This document shows, piece by piece, positions 5,514-11,543 of a stretch of DNA of 11,543 bases (the stretch's first letter is position 1; each line of letters begins with the position of its first letter). The position numbers were made by a program, and so were the translations under genes. The notes under the pieces are model-generated. The model did no database searches, was not told the origin of the DNA, and saw only the letters and a program-made list of their open reading frames with translations. The stretch is from Pyrobaculum sp. (GTDB lineage Archaea; Thermoproteota; Thermoprotei; Thermoproteales; Thermoproteaceae): assembly GCA_022759345.1 (NCBI GenBank), contig JAEMPK010000185.1, positions 1 to 11,543 on the forward strand. Reading direction: 5' to 3'.

Positions 5514-6964
5514 CCTTTGACTACGCCTATTGGTCTCTGCCTGACGACCTTTCTGGCGAAGCCGACTTGATGCGCGGTCTCGACCACGCGGTCCACGTCT
5601 TTGTAGGCCCAGGGGGCTTCTTCTGAGATTACCTCGGTCTCGGCGCTTCTCACAATGATGCCTCTCTTGGCCATCTCCTCCTGTACCTTGTGCGGCGGGT
5701 ACATCCTTATGGCGGCCTCTCTGCTTAAGACGCGGCCTGCGCCGTGTGGCGCCGTACCGAAGGTGAACTTCATGGCCTCCGGCGTGCCCACCAAGATCCA
5801 GGAGGCTGTACCCATGCTGCCCGGGATGAGGACGGGCTGTCCAATCTCTCTGTACTTAGCCGGTATCTCGGGCCTGCCAGGCGGGAAGGCCCTCGTGGCG
5901 CCTTTGCGGTGTACCCAGACCTTCCTCACCGTGCCCTTATCATCGACTACGTGTTCCTCCAGCTTGGCGATGTTGTGGGCCACATCGTATACCAGCTCAA
6001 GACCGACCTTCTCTATGGAGCCGAAGACCTTCTTGAAGGCCTCCCTGACCCAGTGCATGATTATGTGGCGGTTGGTCCAGGCGAAGTTGGCGGCGGAGGC
6101 CATGGCCTTGATGTAGTCCTCAGCCACCTTGTCCTTCAGCGGCGCCGCCGCGAGCTCCCTGTCGGGGAGATTGAGGCCCCACCTCCTCATGTTCCTCTCC
6201 ATGATCAGTAGGTAGTCTGTGGCGACCTGGTGCCCGAAGCCCCGGCTACCTGTGTGTATCATGACCACCACCTGGCCCTCCCGCTCTATGCCGAAGGTCT
6301 TGGCGGCCTTCTCGTCGAATATCTTGTCCACCACCTGGATCTCTAGGAAGTGGTTGCCGGAGCCCAACGTGCCGAGCTGATCCCTCCCGCGCGCCTTGGC
6401 CTTCTCGCTGACCTTTGAGGGGTCTGCCAGCTTCCAGGAGCCCCGCTCCTCTATGTACTCCATGTCCTCGGCCCAGCCGAAGCCCTTCTGCACAGCCCAC
6501 TCCACGCCCTCAGCCAGCACCCTCTCGAACTCACCCGGCGACAGCCTGAGGTGGCCTGTGCCGCCTACGCCCGGGGGCACCAGGCGGAAGATGGTGTCCA
6601 CAAGCTCCTTGAGCTTAGGCCTCACCTCCTCCTCTGTGAGGTTCGTCCTGAGGACGCGGACGCCGCAGTTGATGTCGTAGCCGATGCCGCCCGGCGAGAT
6701 CACGCCTTCCTCTGCGTCTATGGCGGCGACGCCGCCGATGGGGAAGCCGTAGCCCTGGTGGCCGTCGGGCAGGATGATGCTGTATTTGTATATGCCGGGG
6801 AGACAGGCGACGTTTATGCCTTGTTCAATGGTCATGTCGGACTTCATCTTCTCCAGCAGAGCGCTGTCTGCGTAGATGCGCACCGGCACCTTCTGACAGG
6901 GCTTTACGCCGGGCGGAATCTCCCAGACGTAGTCGTTAACCTTGTTAATAGGAATATTCTTCAT
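5510..6964 (-). CDS. rtcB: RNA-splicing ligase RtcB
   Basis: RtcB is the GTP- and Mn-dependent ligase that joins 2',3'-cyclic phosphate and 5'-OH RNA ends, chiefly tRNA halves after intron removal in archaea. From ATG 6964 the protein has 484 residues. The metal-site Asp97 and Cys100 lie in GYDINCGVR. His205 (GSGNHFLE), His237 (IHTGSRG) and His330 (DVAHN) complete the metal site. His407 in PHGAGR is the residue expected to carry GMP, equivalent to His404 of Pyrococcus horikoshii RtcB. HRKGATRAFPPG, GSMGTAS and the terminal RPIGVVKG also match. There is no intein, unlike the P. horikoshii gene. An ATG at 6979 would add five residues; alignment with the family start and an upstream TATA-like box favour 6964. 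It is convergent with hisA and divergent from the candidate RNA and pilin-like gene. Confidence 0.95.
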   Translation of the reverse strand: MKNIPINKVNDYVWEIPPGVKPCQKVPVRIYADSALLEKMKSDMTIEQGINVACLPGIYKYSIILPDGHQGYGFPIGGVAAIDAEEGVISPGGIGYDINCGVRVLRTNLTEEEVRPKLKELVDTIFRLVPPGVGGTGHLRLSPGEFERVLAEGVEWAVQKGFGWAEDMEYIEERGSWKLADPSKVSEKAKARGRDQLGTLGSGNHFLEIQVVDKIFDEKAAKTFGIEREGQVVVMIHTGSRGFGHQVATDYLLIMERNMRRWGLNLPDRELAAAPLKDKVAEDYIKAMASAANFAWTNRHIIMHWVREAFKKVFGSIEKVGLELVYDVAHNIAKLEEHVVDDKGTVRKVWVHRKGATRAFPPGRPEIPAKYREIGQPVLIPGSMGTASWILVGTPEAMKFTFGTAPHGAGRVLSREAAIRMYPPHKVQEEMAKRGIIVRSAETEVISEEAPWAYKDVDRVVETAHQVGFARKVVRQRPIGVVKG

Positions 6965-6984
6965 AGGCGATACGTGCATATTGC

Positions 6985-6992
6985 TTAATAAA
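6985..6992 (-). promoter_or_regulatory. TATA-like box for rtcB
   Basis: The minus strand reads tttattaa, centred about 24.5 nt upstream of the ATG at 6964. A second candidate on the minus strand, gtttataa at 7011-7018, would give a leader of about 10-25 nt instead. Which one is used cannot be settled from sequence. Confidence 0.4.
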
Positions 6993-7010
6993 GTTTTGGG
7001 CGCGTAAGAG

Positions 7011-7018
7011 TTATAAAC
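7011..7018 (+). promoter_or_regulatory. TATA-like box for a candidate small RNA
   Basis: The plus strand reads ttataaac. Applying the 22.5-nt spacing seen at the leaderless genes here puts a start at about 7037, exactly at the 5' edge of the first long helix of the structured region. The same bases could serve rtcB in the other direction. Confidence 0.4.
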
Positions 7019-7036
7019 AAAGCCTTAGTAGACGTC

Positions 7037-7106
7037 AGCCGGGACTACGCCGAGTGAGGGCGGCGTACGCCGCGCCGTGAGCCCGGCGGGGCACCGCCCC
7101 GTCTTA
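7037..7106 (+). ncRNA. Candidate structured small RNA between rtcB and the pilin-like gene
   Basis: About 70 nt of very GC-rich sequence folds into nested helices. GCCGGG at 7038-7043 pairs with CCCGGC at 7082-7087. Inside it, the perfect 14-nt palindrome 7060-7073 makes a hairpin with a GUAC loop. GUGA occurs on both sides of that inner stem (7054-7057 and 7077-7080), an arrangement that could form a kink-turn-like pairing of G and A. A second hairpin follows, GGGGC at 7088-7092 with GCCCC at 7096-7100, and then TCTTAAGTTTT, a possible end. A TATA box sits 22.5 nt before 7037. No reading frame explains the region. I see no clear ACA box, C/D boxes or tRNA features, so the class is unknown. 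It could instead be a DNA-level palindrome or an RNA on the other strand. Confidence 0.38.
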
Positions 7107-7109
7107 AGT

Positions 7110-7117
7110 TTTAAATA
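7110..7117 (+). promoter_or_regulatory. TATA-like box for the pilin-like gene
   Basis: The octamer tttaaata is centred 22.5 nt before GTG 7136. It supports that GTG as the leaderless start, although the frame beginning there is not the frame of the main coding region, which argues for a frameshift downstream. Confidence 0.5.
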
Positions 7118-7135
7118 TGTAGCAAGGTCGATATT

Positions 7136-7580
7136 GTGAGGGGGGCTGTGGTAAGTAACCAGGTGGCTATTCTCCTAGACTATCGTTCTGACGATTGCCA
7201 TCGCCGTGGCTAATTATCTCTACACCACCTTTTATGCCTCTCCGCAGAATACCTATATCGCGGTTACGCAAGCCTATGCCTACCCGCGGGACGGGGGCAC
7301 AGAGGTGAAGCTGTGTTTCGCAGCGGGCTGCTCTGGGGGGCTGAAGATCGTCGGTGTTGAGTTAAACGGGCATGAGGCGTCAGAGGTGAAAGTGGTGGTG
7401 AGGGGGTGTGAGGCGCCGGAGATTAAGGCCGGCGACGTCGGCTACGTTAAGGCATTTTTCCCAGGGATTACATTAACGCCTGGCCAGATGGCGGTGGGTC
7501 GCGTAGTTACGTTGCAAGGCTTTAGTTTCTTCTTCACGCCACAGATCTCCAACGCCGAGGGAGGCTATCCAGGAGAGTAG
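7136..7580 (+). CDS. Pilin-like secreted or membrane-anchored protein with a frameshift in its N-terminal helix
   Basis: The main frame (7179-7580) encodes TIVLTIAIAVANYLYTTFY followed by about 115 polar, Gly/Val-rich residues with three Cys. It has no good start: GTG 7206 would begin halfway through the hydrophobic stretch. The promoter-supported GTG 7136 opens a second frame, VRGAVVSNQVAILL, which then runs out after 25 codons. Skipping one base at about 7178 joins the two into a short basic leader (Arg-Gly) and a continuous hydrophobic helix, the layout of class III signal peptides in archaeal type IV pilins and related proteins. The joined product would be about 147 residues. The mature domain is expected outside the cell as beta-rich sequence; no specific family is recognised. 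The stop codon is followed at once by the promoter of the peptidase gene. Possible explanations are a real mutation, a sequencing error or recoding. Confidence 0.55.
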
Positions 7581-7588
7581 TTTAATAC
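7581..7588 (+). promoter_or_regulatory. TATA-like box for the peptidase-gatD-HD cluster
   Basis: The sequence tttaatac begins directly after the stop codon of the pilin-like gene and is centred 22.5 nt before ATG 7607. It fits a leaderless start for the acylaminoacyl peptidase gene and probably the whole three-gene cluster. Confidence 0.55.
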
Positions 7589-7606
7589 CTTTCTCCGTTT
7601 TCCGCC

Positions 7607-9493
7607 ATGGGACTGGGTCCAGAAGATTTGGCTAAGGTGGTGTTGGTGTCGAGTCCCGAGGTGAGCGGCGACCGAGTCCTCTTCACCGTCACCAGGCTCA
7701 ATCTTGAGCAGAATAGGTACGAATCCTCCGTGTGGGTCTACGAGGGGGGCTCCGCGAGGGTCCTCTTGCCGGGGCCTTTCGACATTGCGGCTAAGGCGTC
7801 TAGTATAGGGGTTGCCTTCCTCTCGAGGAGGGGGTTCGGGGAGAGGGAGAGAGGTGTCGGCCTGTGGGTTATGGAGTGGGGCGGGGAGCCTAGGCAACTG
7901 GCAAAGTTCCTCGGCGTTTTGGACTTCGGCTGGGGGCCGGGCGGCGACGTGCTGTCGGTCGTCGCGTACGAGGGGGCGCCGGAGGACGACGTGAAGCATG
8001 TGGAGAGGCTTCCGGTGTGGATCAACGACTTCGGCTTCGCCTACAACGTCTCCAGCCACCTCTATCTTGTAGATATCTACGGAGGCATTGTGGAGAGGCT
8101 TACAGAGGGTGATGTGAGGGTGTTGAAGGCAGCGTGGAGTCCGGAGGGGAGGAGGCTCGCCTACGCAGTGGCGCCCGACTGGAGGAGGCCCTACCTAATC
8201 GACGTAGTGGTGTTAGACGTGGAGAGGGGAGAGCGCCGGGTCTGGGCCTCCGGGTTCTCCAGCGTCTTCGAGCTGGCGTGGAGCCCCGACGGCAGATACC
8301 TAGCCTTTACAGGACACCTCAGGCCGAGGGGCTTCGCCTCGCATGCGAGAGTTTGGGTTGTGGCTGAGGGGGAGGAGCCTCGTTGTTTAACTTGCGGATT
8401 TAAATACGGTGTAGGGAACGGCGTAAACAGCGATGTGAGGGGTCCCAGCTACACTAGGGGCCTCTATTGGCACGACGGCGGTGTGTTGTTCCAAGCGACG
8501 GTGGGCGGCTCCGTCTCTGTGTTTAAAGCCGGACTAGACGGGTCTGTGGAGCCCGTCTTGACGCCGGGCGGTGTGGTGGACGAGTTCGTCCCGGCGGCCG
8601 GCGGCATTGTCTACACCTACATGGAGGCGCACATGCCGAAGGAGCTTTATCTGTGGGACGGCCGCGAGACGAGGCGGCTGACGCGTTTCAACGACTTTGT
8701 GCTTGAGAGGTGGCGTCTGAGGCGGCCCCGGAGGTTCGTCTTCAAGGCGAGCGACGGCGAGGAGGTGGAGGGGTGGGTGCTTCTGCCAGAGGGCAAAGGC
8801 CCCCATAGGTGGGTCCTCTACATCCACGGGGGGCCTAAGACGGCGTATGGCGAAGGGTTTATGTTTGAGTTTCACCTCCTGGCGTCTAGAGGCTACGCGG
8901 TGGTTTACACAAACCCGAGGGGTAGCGACGGCTACAGCGAGGAGTTCGCCGACATCCGTTGTAGATACGGCGAGAGAGACTTCCAAGACCTCATGGAGGC
9001 TGTGGAGTACGTCACTGAACACTTCCCTCTGGACAAGGAAAGGGCCGCGGTGGCCGGCGGCTCCTACGGCGGCTTCATGACCAACTGGATCATCACCCAC
9101 ACGGATAGGTTCAAGGCGGCGGTGACTCAGAGGTCTATTTGCGACTGGGTCTCTATGTACGGGACGACAGACATCGGGTGGTACTTCGTAGAGGACCAGA
9201 TATGTTGCACCCCCTGGAAGGAAAGAGAGCGGTGTCTAGAGAAGAGTCCTCTGTACCTCGCCGAGAGGGTCAAGACGCCCACCTTGATTATACACTCCAT
9301 AGAGGACTACAGGACGTGGCTTGACCAAGGTCTGCTTTTCTTCACCGCGCTTAAGCTCCACGGCGTGGAGACCAGACTTGTCCTCTTCCCAGAGGAGAGC
9401 CACGAGCTTACCCGGAAGGGGAAGCCTCGACACCGGGTGGAGAACTTTAAAGAAATCCTCAACTGGCTGGATAAGTATGTACCGCAGAGTTAA
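7607..9493 (+). CDS. S9-family acylaminoacyl peptidase (prolyl oligopeptidase superfamily)
   Basis: The enzyme should release N-acylated residues from, or cut, short peptides. The 628 residues form two domains. About 1-370 is a beta-propeller with repeated blade motifs such as AAWSPEGRRLAY and LAWSPDGRYLAF; it limits access to small peptides. About 375-628 is an alpha/beta hydrolase with HGGPKT (oxyanion region), nucleophile Ser486 in GGSYGGF, Asp567 in SIEDYRTW and His599 in ESHELTR. The tail SHELTRKGKPRHRVENF is typical of S9C enzymes. Aspartate and histidine spacing is normal. Odd points are CLTC (260-263) in the propeller and Cys533, Cys534 and Cys543 in a short insert of the hydrolase domain, which might form stabilising disulfides. 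No signal peptide is present, so it is cytoplasmic. The ATG at 7607 is set by the TATA spacing. Its last 17 nt overlap gatD. Confidence 0.88.
   Translation: MGLGPEDLAKVVLVSSPEVSGDRVLFTVTRLNLEQNRYESSVWVYEGGSARVLLPGPFDIAAKASSIGVAFLSRRGFGERERGVGLWVMEWGGEPRQLAKFLGVLDFGWGPGGDVLSVVAYEGAPEDDVKHVERLPVWINDFGFAYNVSSHLYLVDIYGGIVERLTEGDVRVLKAAWSPEGRRLAYAVAPDWRRPYLIDVVVLDVERGERRVWASGFSSVFELAWSPDGRYLAFTGHLRPRGFASHARVWVVAEGEEPRCLTCGFKYGVGNGVNSDVRGPSYTRGLYWHDGGVLFQATVGGSVSVFKAGLDGSVEPVLTPGGVVDEFVPAAGGIVYTYMEAHMPKELYLWDGRETRRLTRFNDFVLERWRLRRPRRFVFKASDGEEVEGWVLLPEGKGPHRWVLYIHGGPKTAYGEGFMFEFHLLASRGYAVVYTNPRGSDGYSEEFADIRCRYGERDFQDLMEAVEYVTEHFPLDKERAAVAGGSYGGFMTNWIITHTDRFKAAVTQRSICDWVSMYGTTDIGWYFVEDQICCTPWKERERCLEKSPLYLAERVKTPTLIIHSIEDYRTWLDQGLLFFTALKLHGVETRLVLFPEESHELTRKGKPRHRVENFKEILNWLDKYVPQS
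9445..9452 (+). promoter_or_regulatory. Weak possible internal TATA box for gatD
   Basis: The palindromic ctttaaag inside the end of the peptidase gene is centred about 28 nt before the gatD ATG, a little further than elsewhere in the window. It might give gatD some independent transcription, but co-transcription from 7581-7588 explains the layout as well. Confidence 0.2.
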
Positions 9494-10733
9494 GTTGGTA
9501 CTGGACAACGGAGACGTCTTCGAGGGCGTGTTGATCCCGCCGACACAGTTCAGCGACCCCGACGTCGTCGTGGTTAAGCTGAAGAACGGCTACAACGTGG
9601 GGTTCAAGAGGAGCAGGGTGAAGGAGATCATAGACCTCGGCGAGGTTAAGCCGCCGGAGGCCGCCGCCCCCTCCGCCGCGCCGAGGGTTGAGGGCGAAAA
9701 GGTGTGGCTTCTGGCGACGGGGGGCACGATTCTGTCTCGGGTGGACTACGTCACAGGCGGCGTCTATCCCACTCTGAGCGTGGGCTACTTGTTCGAGCTG
9801 TTGGGCGGGCTCGAGGCGGCGGTGGAGGTTAAGGAGGTGACGGCTAAGTTCAGCGAAGACATGACCCCAGCGACGTGGTCGCAGATTGCGGCTGAGGTGG
9901 GCGAGGCATTTCAGAGGGGGGCAAGGGGCGTGGTGGTTCTCCACGGCACAGACACCATGCACTACACGGCCGCCGCCATGGCGTTTGCCTTCAGAAGCGC
10001 GCCGGGGCCCATAGCGCTTGTAGGCGCGCAGAGGTCCAGCGACAGGCCCTCCACAGACGCAGTACTCAACCTAAAAGCCGCCATAGCCGTGGCCGCGAGG
10101 GCCCCCTTCGCCGAGTCGGTCGTTGTCATGCACAAAACCAGCGGCGACGCCGTAGTCGCGGTGCACAGAGGCACTAGGGTCAGAAAGATGCATACATCCC
10201 GCCGCGACGCCTTTCAGTCGATAAACGCGATGCCCATCGCCGAGTACTACCCAGAGAAAGATCTACTTCAGATAAACGCCGAGGAGTATAAGGCGAGGGG
10301 CTCTCTGGAGTACACCACGAAGTTTGAAGAGGCGGTGGCGCTCGTGAAGTTCTTTCCGGGCATGCACCCCCGTCTGCTGGAGGTCCTCCTCGAGGTGGGG
10401 GTGAAGGGCGTGGTCATCGAGGGCACAGGCTTCGGCCACGTGGGGGAGCACCTCCTCCCCGCCGTCAAGAAGCTGATAGACGCAGGCGTCGTGGTGGCCA
10501 TGGCCAGCCAGACCATCTACGGCAGGACTAACCTCTACGTGTACAGGAGGGGGCGCGAGCTACTTTCTATGGGCGTCGTGCCGCTGGAGGACATGCTCCC
10601 CGAAACTGCATATGTAAAGATGTCGTGGGCTCTGGCGAACTTCAAGAGGGAGGAGGTGCCTGCGGTTTTGAGGACGCCGTTTGCCTACGAGATAAGCAAG
10701 AGGTCGGACCCGCTTGTCTTCGGGACGTTATGA
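9477..10733 (+). CDS. gatD: Glutamyl-tRNA(Gln) amidotransferase subunit D
   Basis: GatD is the archaeal glutaminase subunit that releases ammonia from Gln (or Asn) for GatE, which converts Glu-tRNA(Gln) to Gln-tRNA(Gln). From ATG 9477 it has 418 residues. Residues 1-55 form the small N-terminal beta domain typical of GatD and absent from plain asparaginases (LDNGDVFEGVLIP, VVKLKNGYNVG). A linker rich in Pro and Ala (58-70) follows. The asparaginase-like domain shows Thr84 in ATGGTI, Thr158-Asp159 in HGTDT and Lys237 in VRKMHTSRRDAF, together the expected catalytic set. The late part carries EGTGFGHVGEHL. Upstream in-frame codons from 9321 lie over the peptidase gene and look non-coding, so the start at 9477 is preferred; it gives a 17-nt overlap. 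gatE is not in the window. The stop overlaps the next gene by ATGA. Confidence 0.94.
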   Translation: MYRRVKLVLDNGDVFEGVLIPPTQFSDPDVVVVKLKNGYNVGFKRSRVKEIIDLGEVKPPEAAAPSAAPRVEGEKVWLLATGGTILSRVDYVTGGVYPTLSVGYLFELLGGLEAAVEVKEVTAKFSEDMTPATWSQIAAEVGEAFQRGARGVVVLHGTDTMHYTAAAMAFAFRSAPGPIALVGAQRSSDRPSTDAVLNLKAAIAVAARAPFAESVVVMHKTSGDAVVAVHRGTRVRKMHTSRRDAFQSINAMPIAEYYPEKDLLQINAEEYKARGSLEYTTKFEEAVALVKFFPGMHPRLLEVLLEVGVKGVVIEGTGFGHVGEHLLPAVKKLIDAGVVVAMASQTIYGRTNLYVYRRGRELLSMGVVPLEDMLPETAYVKMSWALANFKREEVPAVLRTPFAYEISKRSDPLVFGTL

Positions 10734-11266
10734 ACGACGACCTCATCGCAGTGGTGGATACGTTGTGTAAAACTCCGAGGGTTGGCTGGCTTCAGCGGGG
10801 CGTGGGGGACGCCGAGACGGTCTGCGCCCACTCTCTCCTCGTCACGTTGCTAGCCGGCGAAGTGGCGGCGAGGCTTAACGCAGAGGGGGTCGAGGTAGAT
10901 TTGGCTAAGGTGTTGGCCGTGGCCGCGGTGCACGACTTGGCCGAGGCGGTGCTGGGGCATCCGGCGAGGGAGGTGCGGGATAGGCTGAAGTGGGAAGAGG
11001 TGGAGGAGGAGGTATTCAAGAGAGACTTCCCCCACCTGGCTGAGCTCTTCCGTTGGTATCGCTACGAGACTAATCTGGAGGGGCGGGTGGTGGCTTTCGC
11101 AGACAAGCTCGCCACGTTGATTAGGGCATGTAGATACAGGCAACTTGGCTACGCCACAGAAGATTTGGTTAAAGGCTTGTATAAGAAACTCACCGCCTAC
11201 GACGAATTTACGCATATTCTTGAATACTTTGTGACGAGGTATTGCCCTGAGTCGCCTCTCAGCTAG
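10730..11266 (+). CDS. HD-domain phosphohydrolase, YfbR/HDDC2-like 5'-nucleotidase
   Basis: The 178-residue protein has the metal-binding set of the YfbR/HDDC2 branch: His34 in CAHSLLV, His68-Asp69 in VHDLAEAVLGH and Asp125 in FADKL. YfbR of E. coli removes phosphate from 5'-deoxynucleoside monophosphates; the same activity is inferred here, but the substrate is uncertain. Glu72 is present. The position that is usually Asp in the HD...E...GD motif is His77 (GH), which may alter activity. The opening (VVDTLCKTPRVGWLQRGV) also fits this family, in which a conserved segment leading to TVxxHS precedes the first His. The protein is soluble. Its ATG overlaps the gatD stop in a 4-nt ATGA, so translation is probably coupled and no own promoter is seen. 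The stop codon shares CTAG 11263-11266 with the convergent ZPR1-like gene. Confidence 0.82.
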   Translation: MNDDLIAVVDTLCKTPRVGWLQRGVGDAETVCAHSLLVTLLAGEVAARLNAEGVEVDLAKVLAVAAVHDLAEAVLGHPAREVRDRLKWEEVEEEVFKRDFPHLAELFRWYRYETNLEGRVVAFADKLATLIRACRYRQLGYATEDLVKGLYKKLTAYDEFTHILEYFVTRYCPESPLS

Positions 11267-11543
11267 TCTAAGTATTCGATTTTTACGGTCTCTTGTCGGT
11301 AGGGAACTATGAAGGACTTACCCAGAGGATCCTCCACGACGAGGGTGAAGCCGCCTTCTTCAATCTTACTATATATAGTTTTGATGAATTTATCCACCTT
11401 CTCGGCGGCTTCCGGCTCGAGGAGTTTGAGCCTCTCGGCGTAGTCAATCACCTTGTACATAAAGCCCTCCACAGTGGTGATAAAAGCTTCGCCGTGAGTT
11501 CCCGGCTCTAACGAGAAGCCGAGGTCGGGGGAGTATATGACGC
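11263..11543 (-). CDS. ZPR1-type zinc-finger protein, C-terminal part
   Basis: Only the last 92 codons are visible; the frame runs open to the window edge, so the start and the zinc-binding cysteines lie outside. The visible part reads IYSPDLGFSLEPGTHGEAF, then ITTVEGFMYKVIDYAERL, a good match to the end of the zf-ZPR1 domain, where TTVEG is the hallmark after the acidic beta domain. The following helices (EPEAAEKVDKFIKTIYSKI) and the strand FTLVVEDPLGKSFI are also typical. In eukaryotes ZPR1 acts with translation elongation factor eEF1A as a folding helper; the archaeal role is less clear. A GTG at 11472 could serve as an internal start but would break the domain, so it is not used. Confidence 0.8.
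   Translation of the reverse strand, partial: VIYSPDLGFSLEPGTHGEAFITTVEGFMYKVIDYAERLKLLEPEAAEKVDKFIKTIYSKIEEGGFTLVVEDPLGKSFIVPYRQETVKIEYLD

Noticed and set aside
5655..6988. Long plus-strand open frames opposite rtcB
   Set aside because: They mirror the strongly conserved RtcB coding strand, have no promoter and show no recognisable protein features; GC-rich coding DNA commonly leaves such shadows.
7037..7106. Assignment of the structured region as a tRNA, C/D box or H/ACA guide RNA
   Set aside because: There is no T-loop or anticodon arm, no RUGAUGA/CUGA pair and no ACA box at the expected distance. It was kept only as an unclassified candidate.
7140..7145. The six-G run near the pilin-like start as a phase-variation switch
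   Set aside because: Adding or removing one G brings in a TAA within a few codons and does not restore the main frame, so slippage here does not explain the frameshift.
9321..9476. A 52-residue N-terminal extension of GatD
   Set aside because: It overlaps the catalytic end of the peptidase in another frame and has a Ser/Arg-rich, non-coding look. ATG 9477 begins the known GatD N-terminal domain.
10625..10729. A 35-residue extension of the HD-domain protein
   Set aside because: It overlaps gatD out of frame; the ATGA junction at 10730-10733 and the family start agree with the shorter form.

Overview
The window reads as the chromosome of a hyperthermophilic crenarchaeon of the Thermoproteales, most like Pyrobaculum or a close relative. 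The basis is GC-rich coding DNA, archaeal-type RtcB and GatD, a split crenarchaeal histidine operon, and TATA-like boxes centred about 21-25 nt upstream of the start codon at nearly every transcription unit. That spacing implies leaderless mRNAs, and I used it to choose starts. Genus is inference; there is no rRNA or tRNA here to anchor it.

Layout. (a) 108-764 (+): membrane-anchored coiled-coil protein with a Holliday-junction-resolvase-like nuclease domain. (b) 745-1305 (-): DUF996-like membrane protein whose frame is cut by one TGA; the last membrane helix lies beyond it. (c) 1358-3503 (-): hisF-hisD-hisE, each junction a 4-nt ATGA overlap. (d) 3631-4011 (-): small coiled-coil protein with an 18-residue tandem repeat. 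(e) 4267-5513 (+): hisB-hisA, again with an ATGA overlap. (f) 5510-6964 (-): rtcB, whose stop codon shares a CTAG with the hisA stop. (g) 7037-7106 (+): a GC-rich, highly self-complementary stretch with its own TATA box, a candidate small RNA. (h) 7136-7580 (+): pilin-like secreted/anchored protein with a one-base frameshift inside its N-terminal hydrophobic segment. (i) 7607-11266 (+): S9-family acylaminoacyl peptidase, gatD and an HD-domain 5'-nucleotidase-like gene, tightly overlapping. (j) 11263-11543 (-): C-terminal part of a ZPR1-type zinc-finger protein, cut by the window edge and again meeting its convergent neighbour at a shared CTAG.

How the genes fit together. Five histidine genes supply HisF, HisD, HisE, HisB (dehydratase domain only) and HisA; hisG, hisI, hisH, hisC and a histidinol-phosphatase must lie elsewhere. 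RtcB joins tRNA halves after intron removal. GatD, with an unlinked GatE, makes Gln-tRNA(Gln). The peptidase and HD phosphohydrolase suggest peptide and nucleotide turnover.

No gene-free stretch exceeds 300 nt. The longest, 4012-4266, holds only the two divergent promoters. 3504-3630 holds the hisF promoter plus one unexplained TATA-like box. I see no CRISPR array, insertion sequence, tRNA or rRNA. The most notable items are the two broken reading frames, the candidate RNA beside rtcB, and the divergent HisD.
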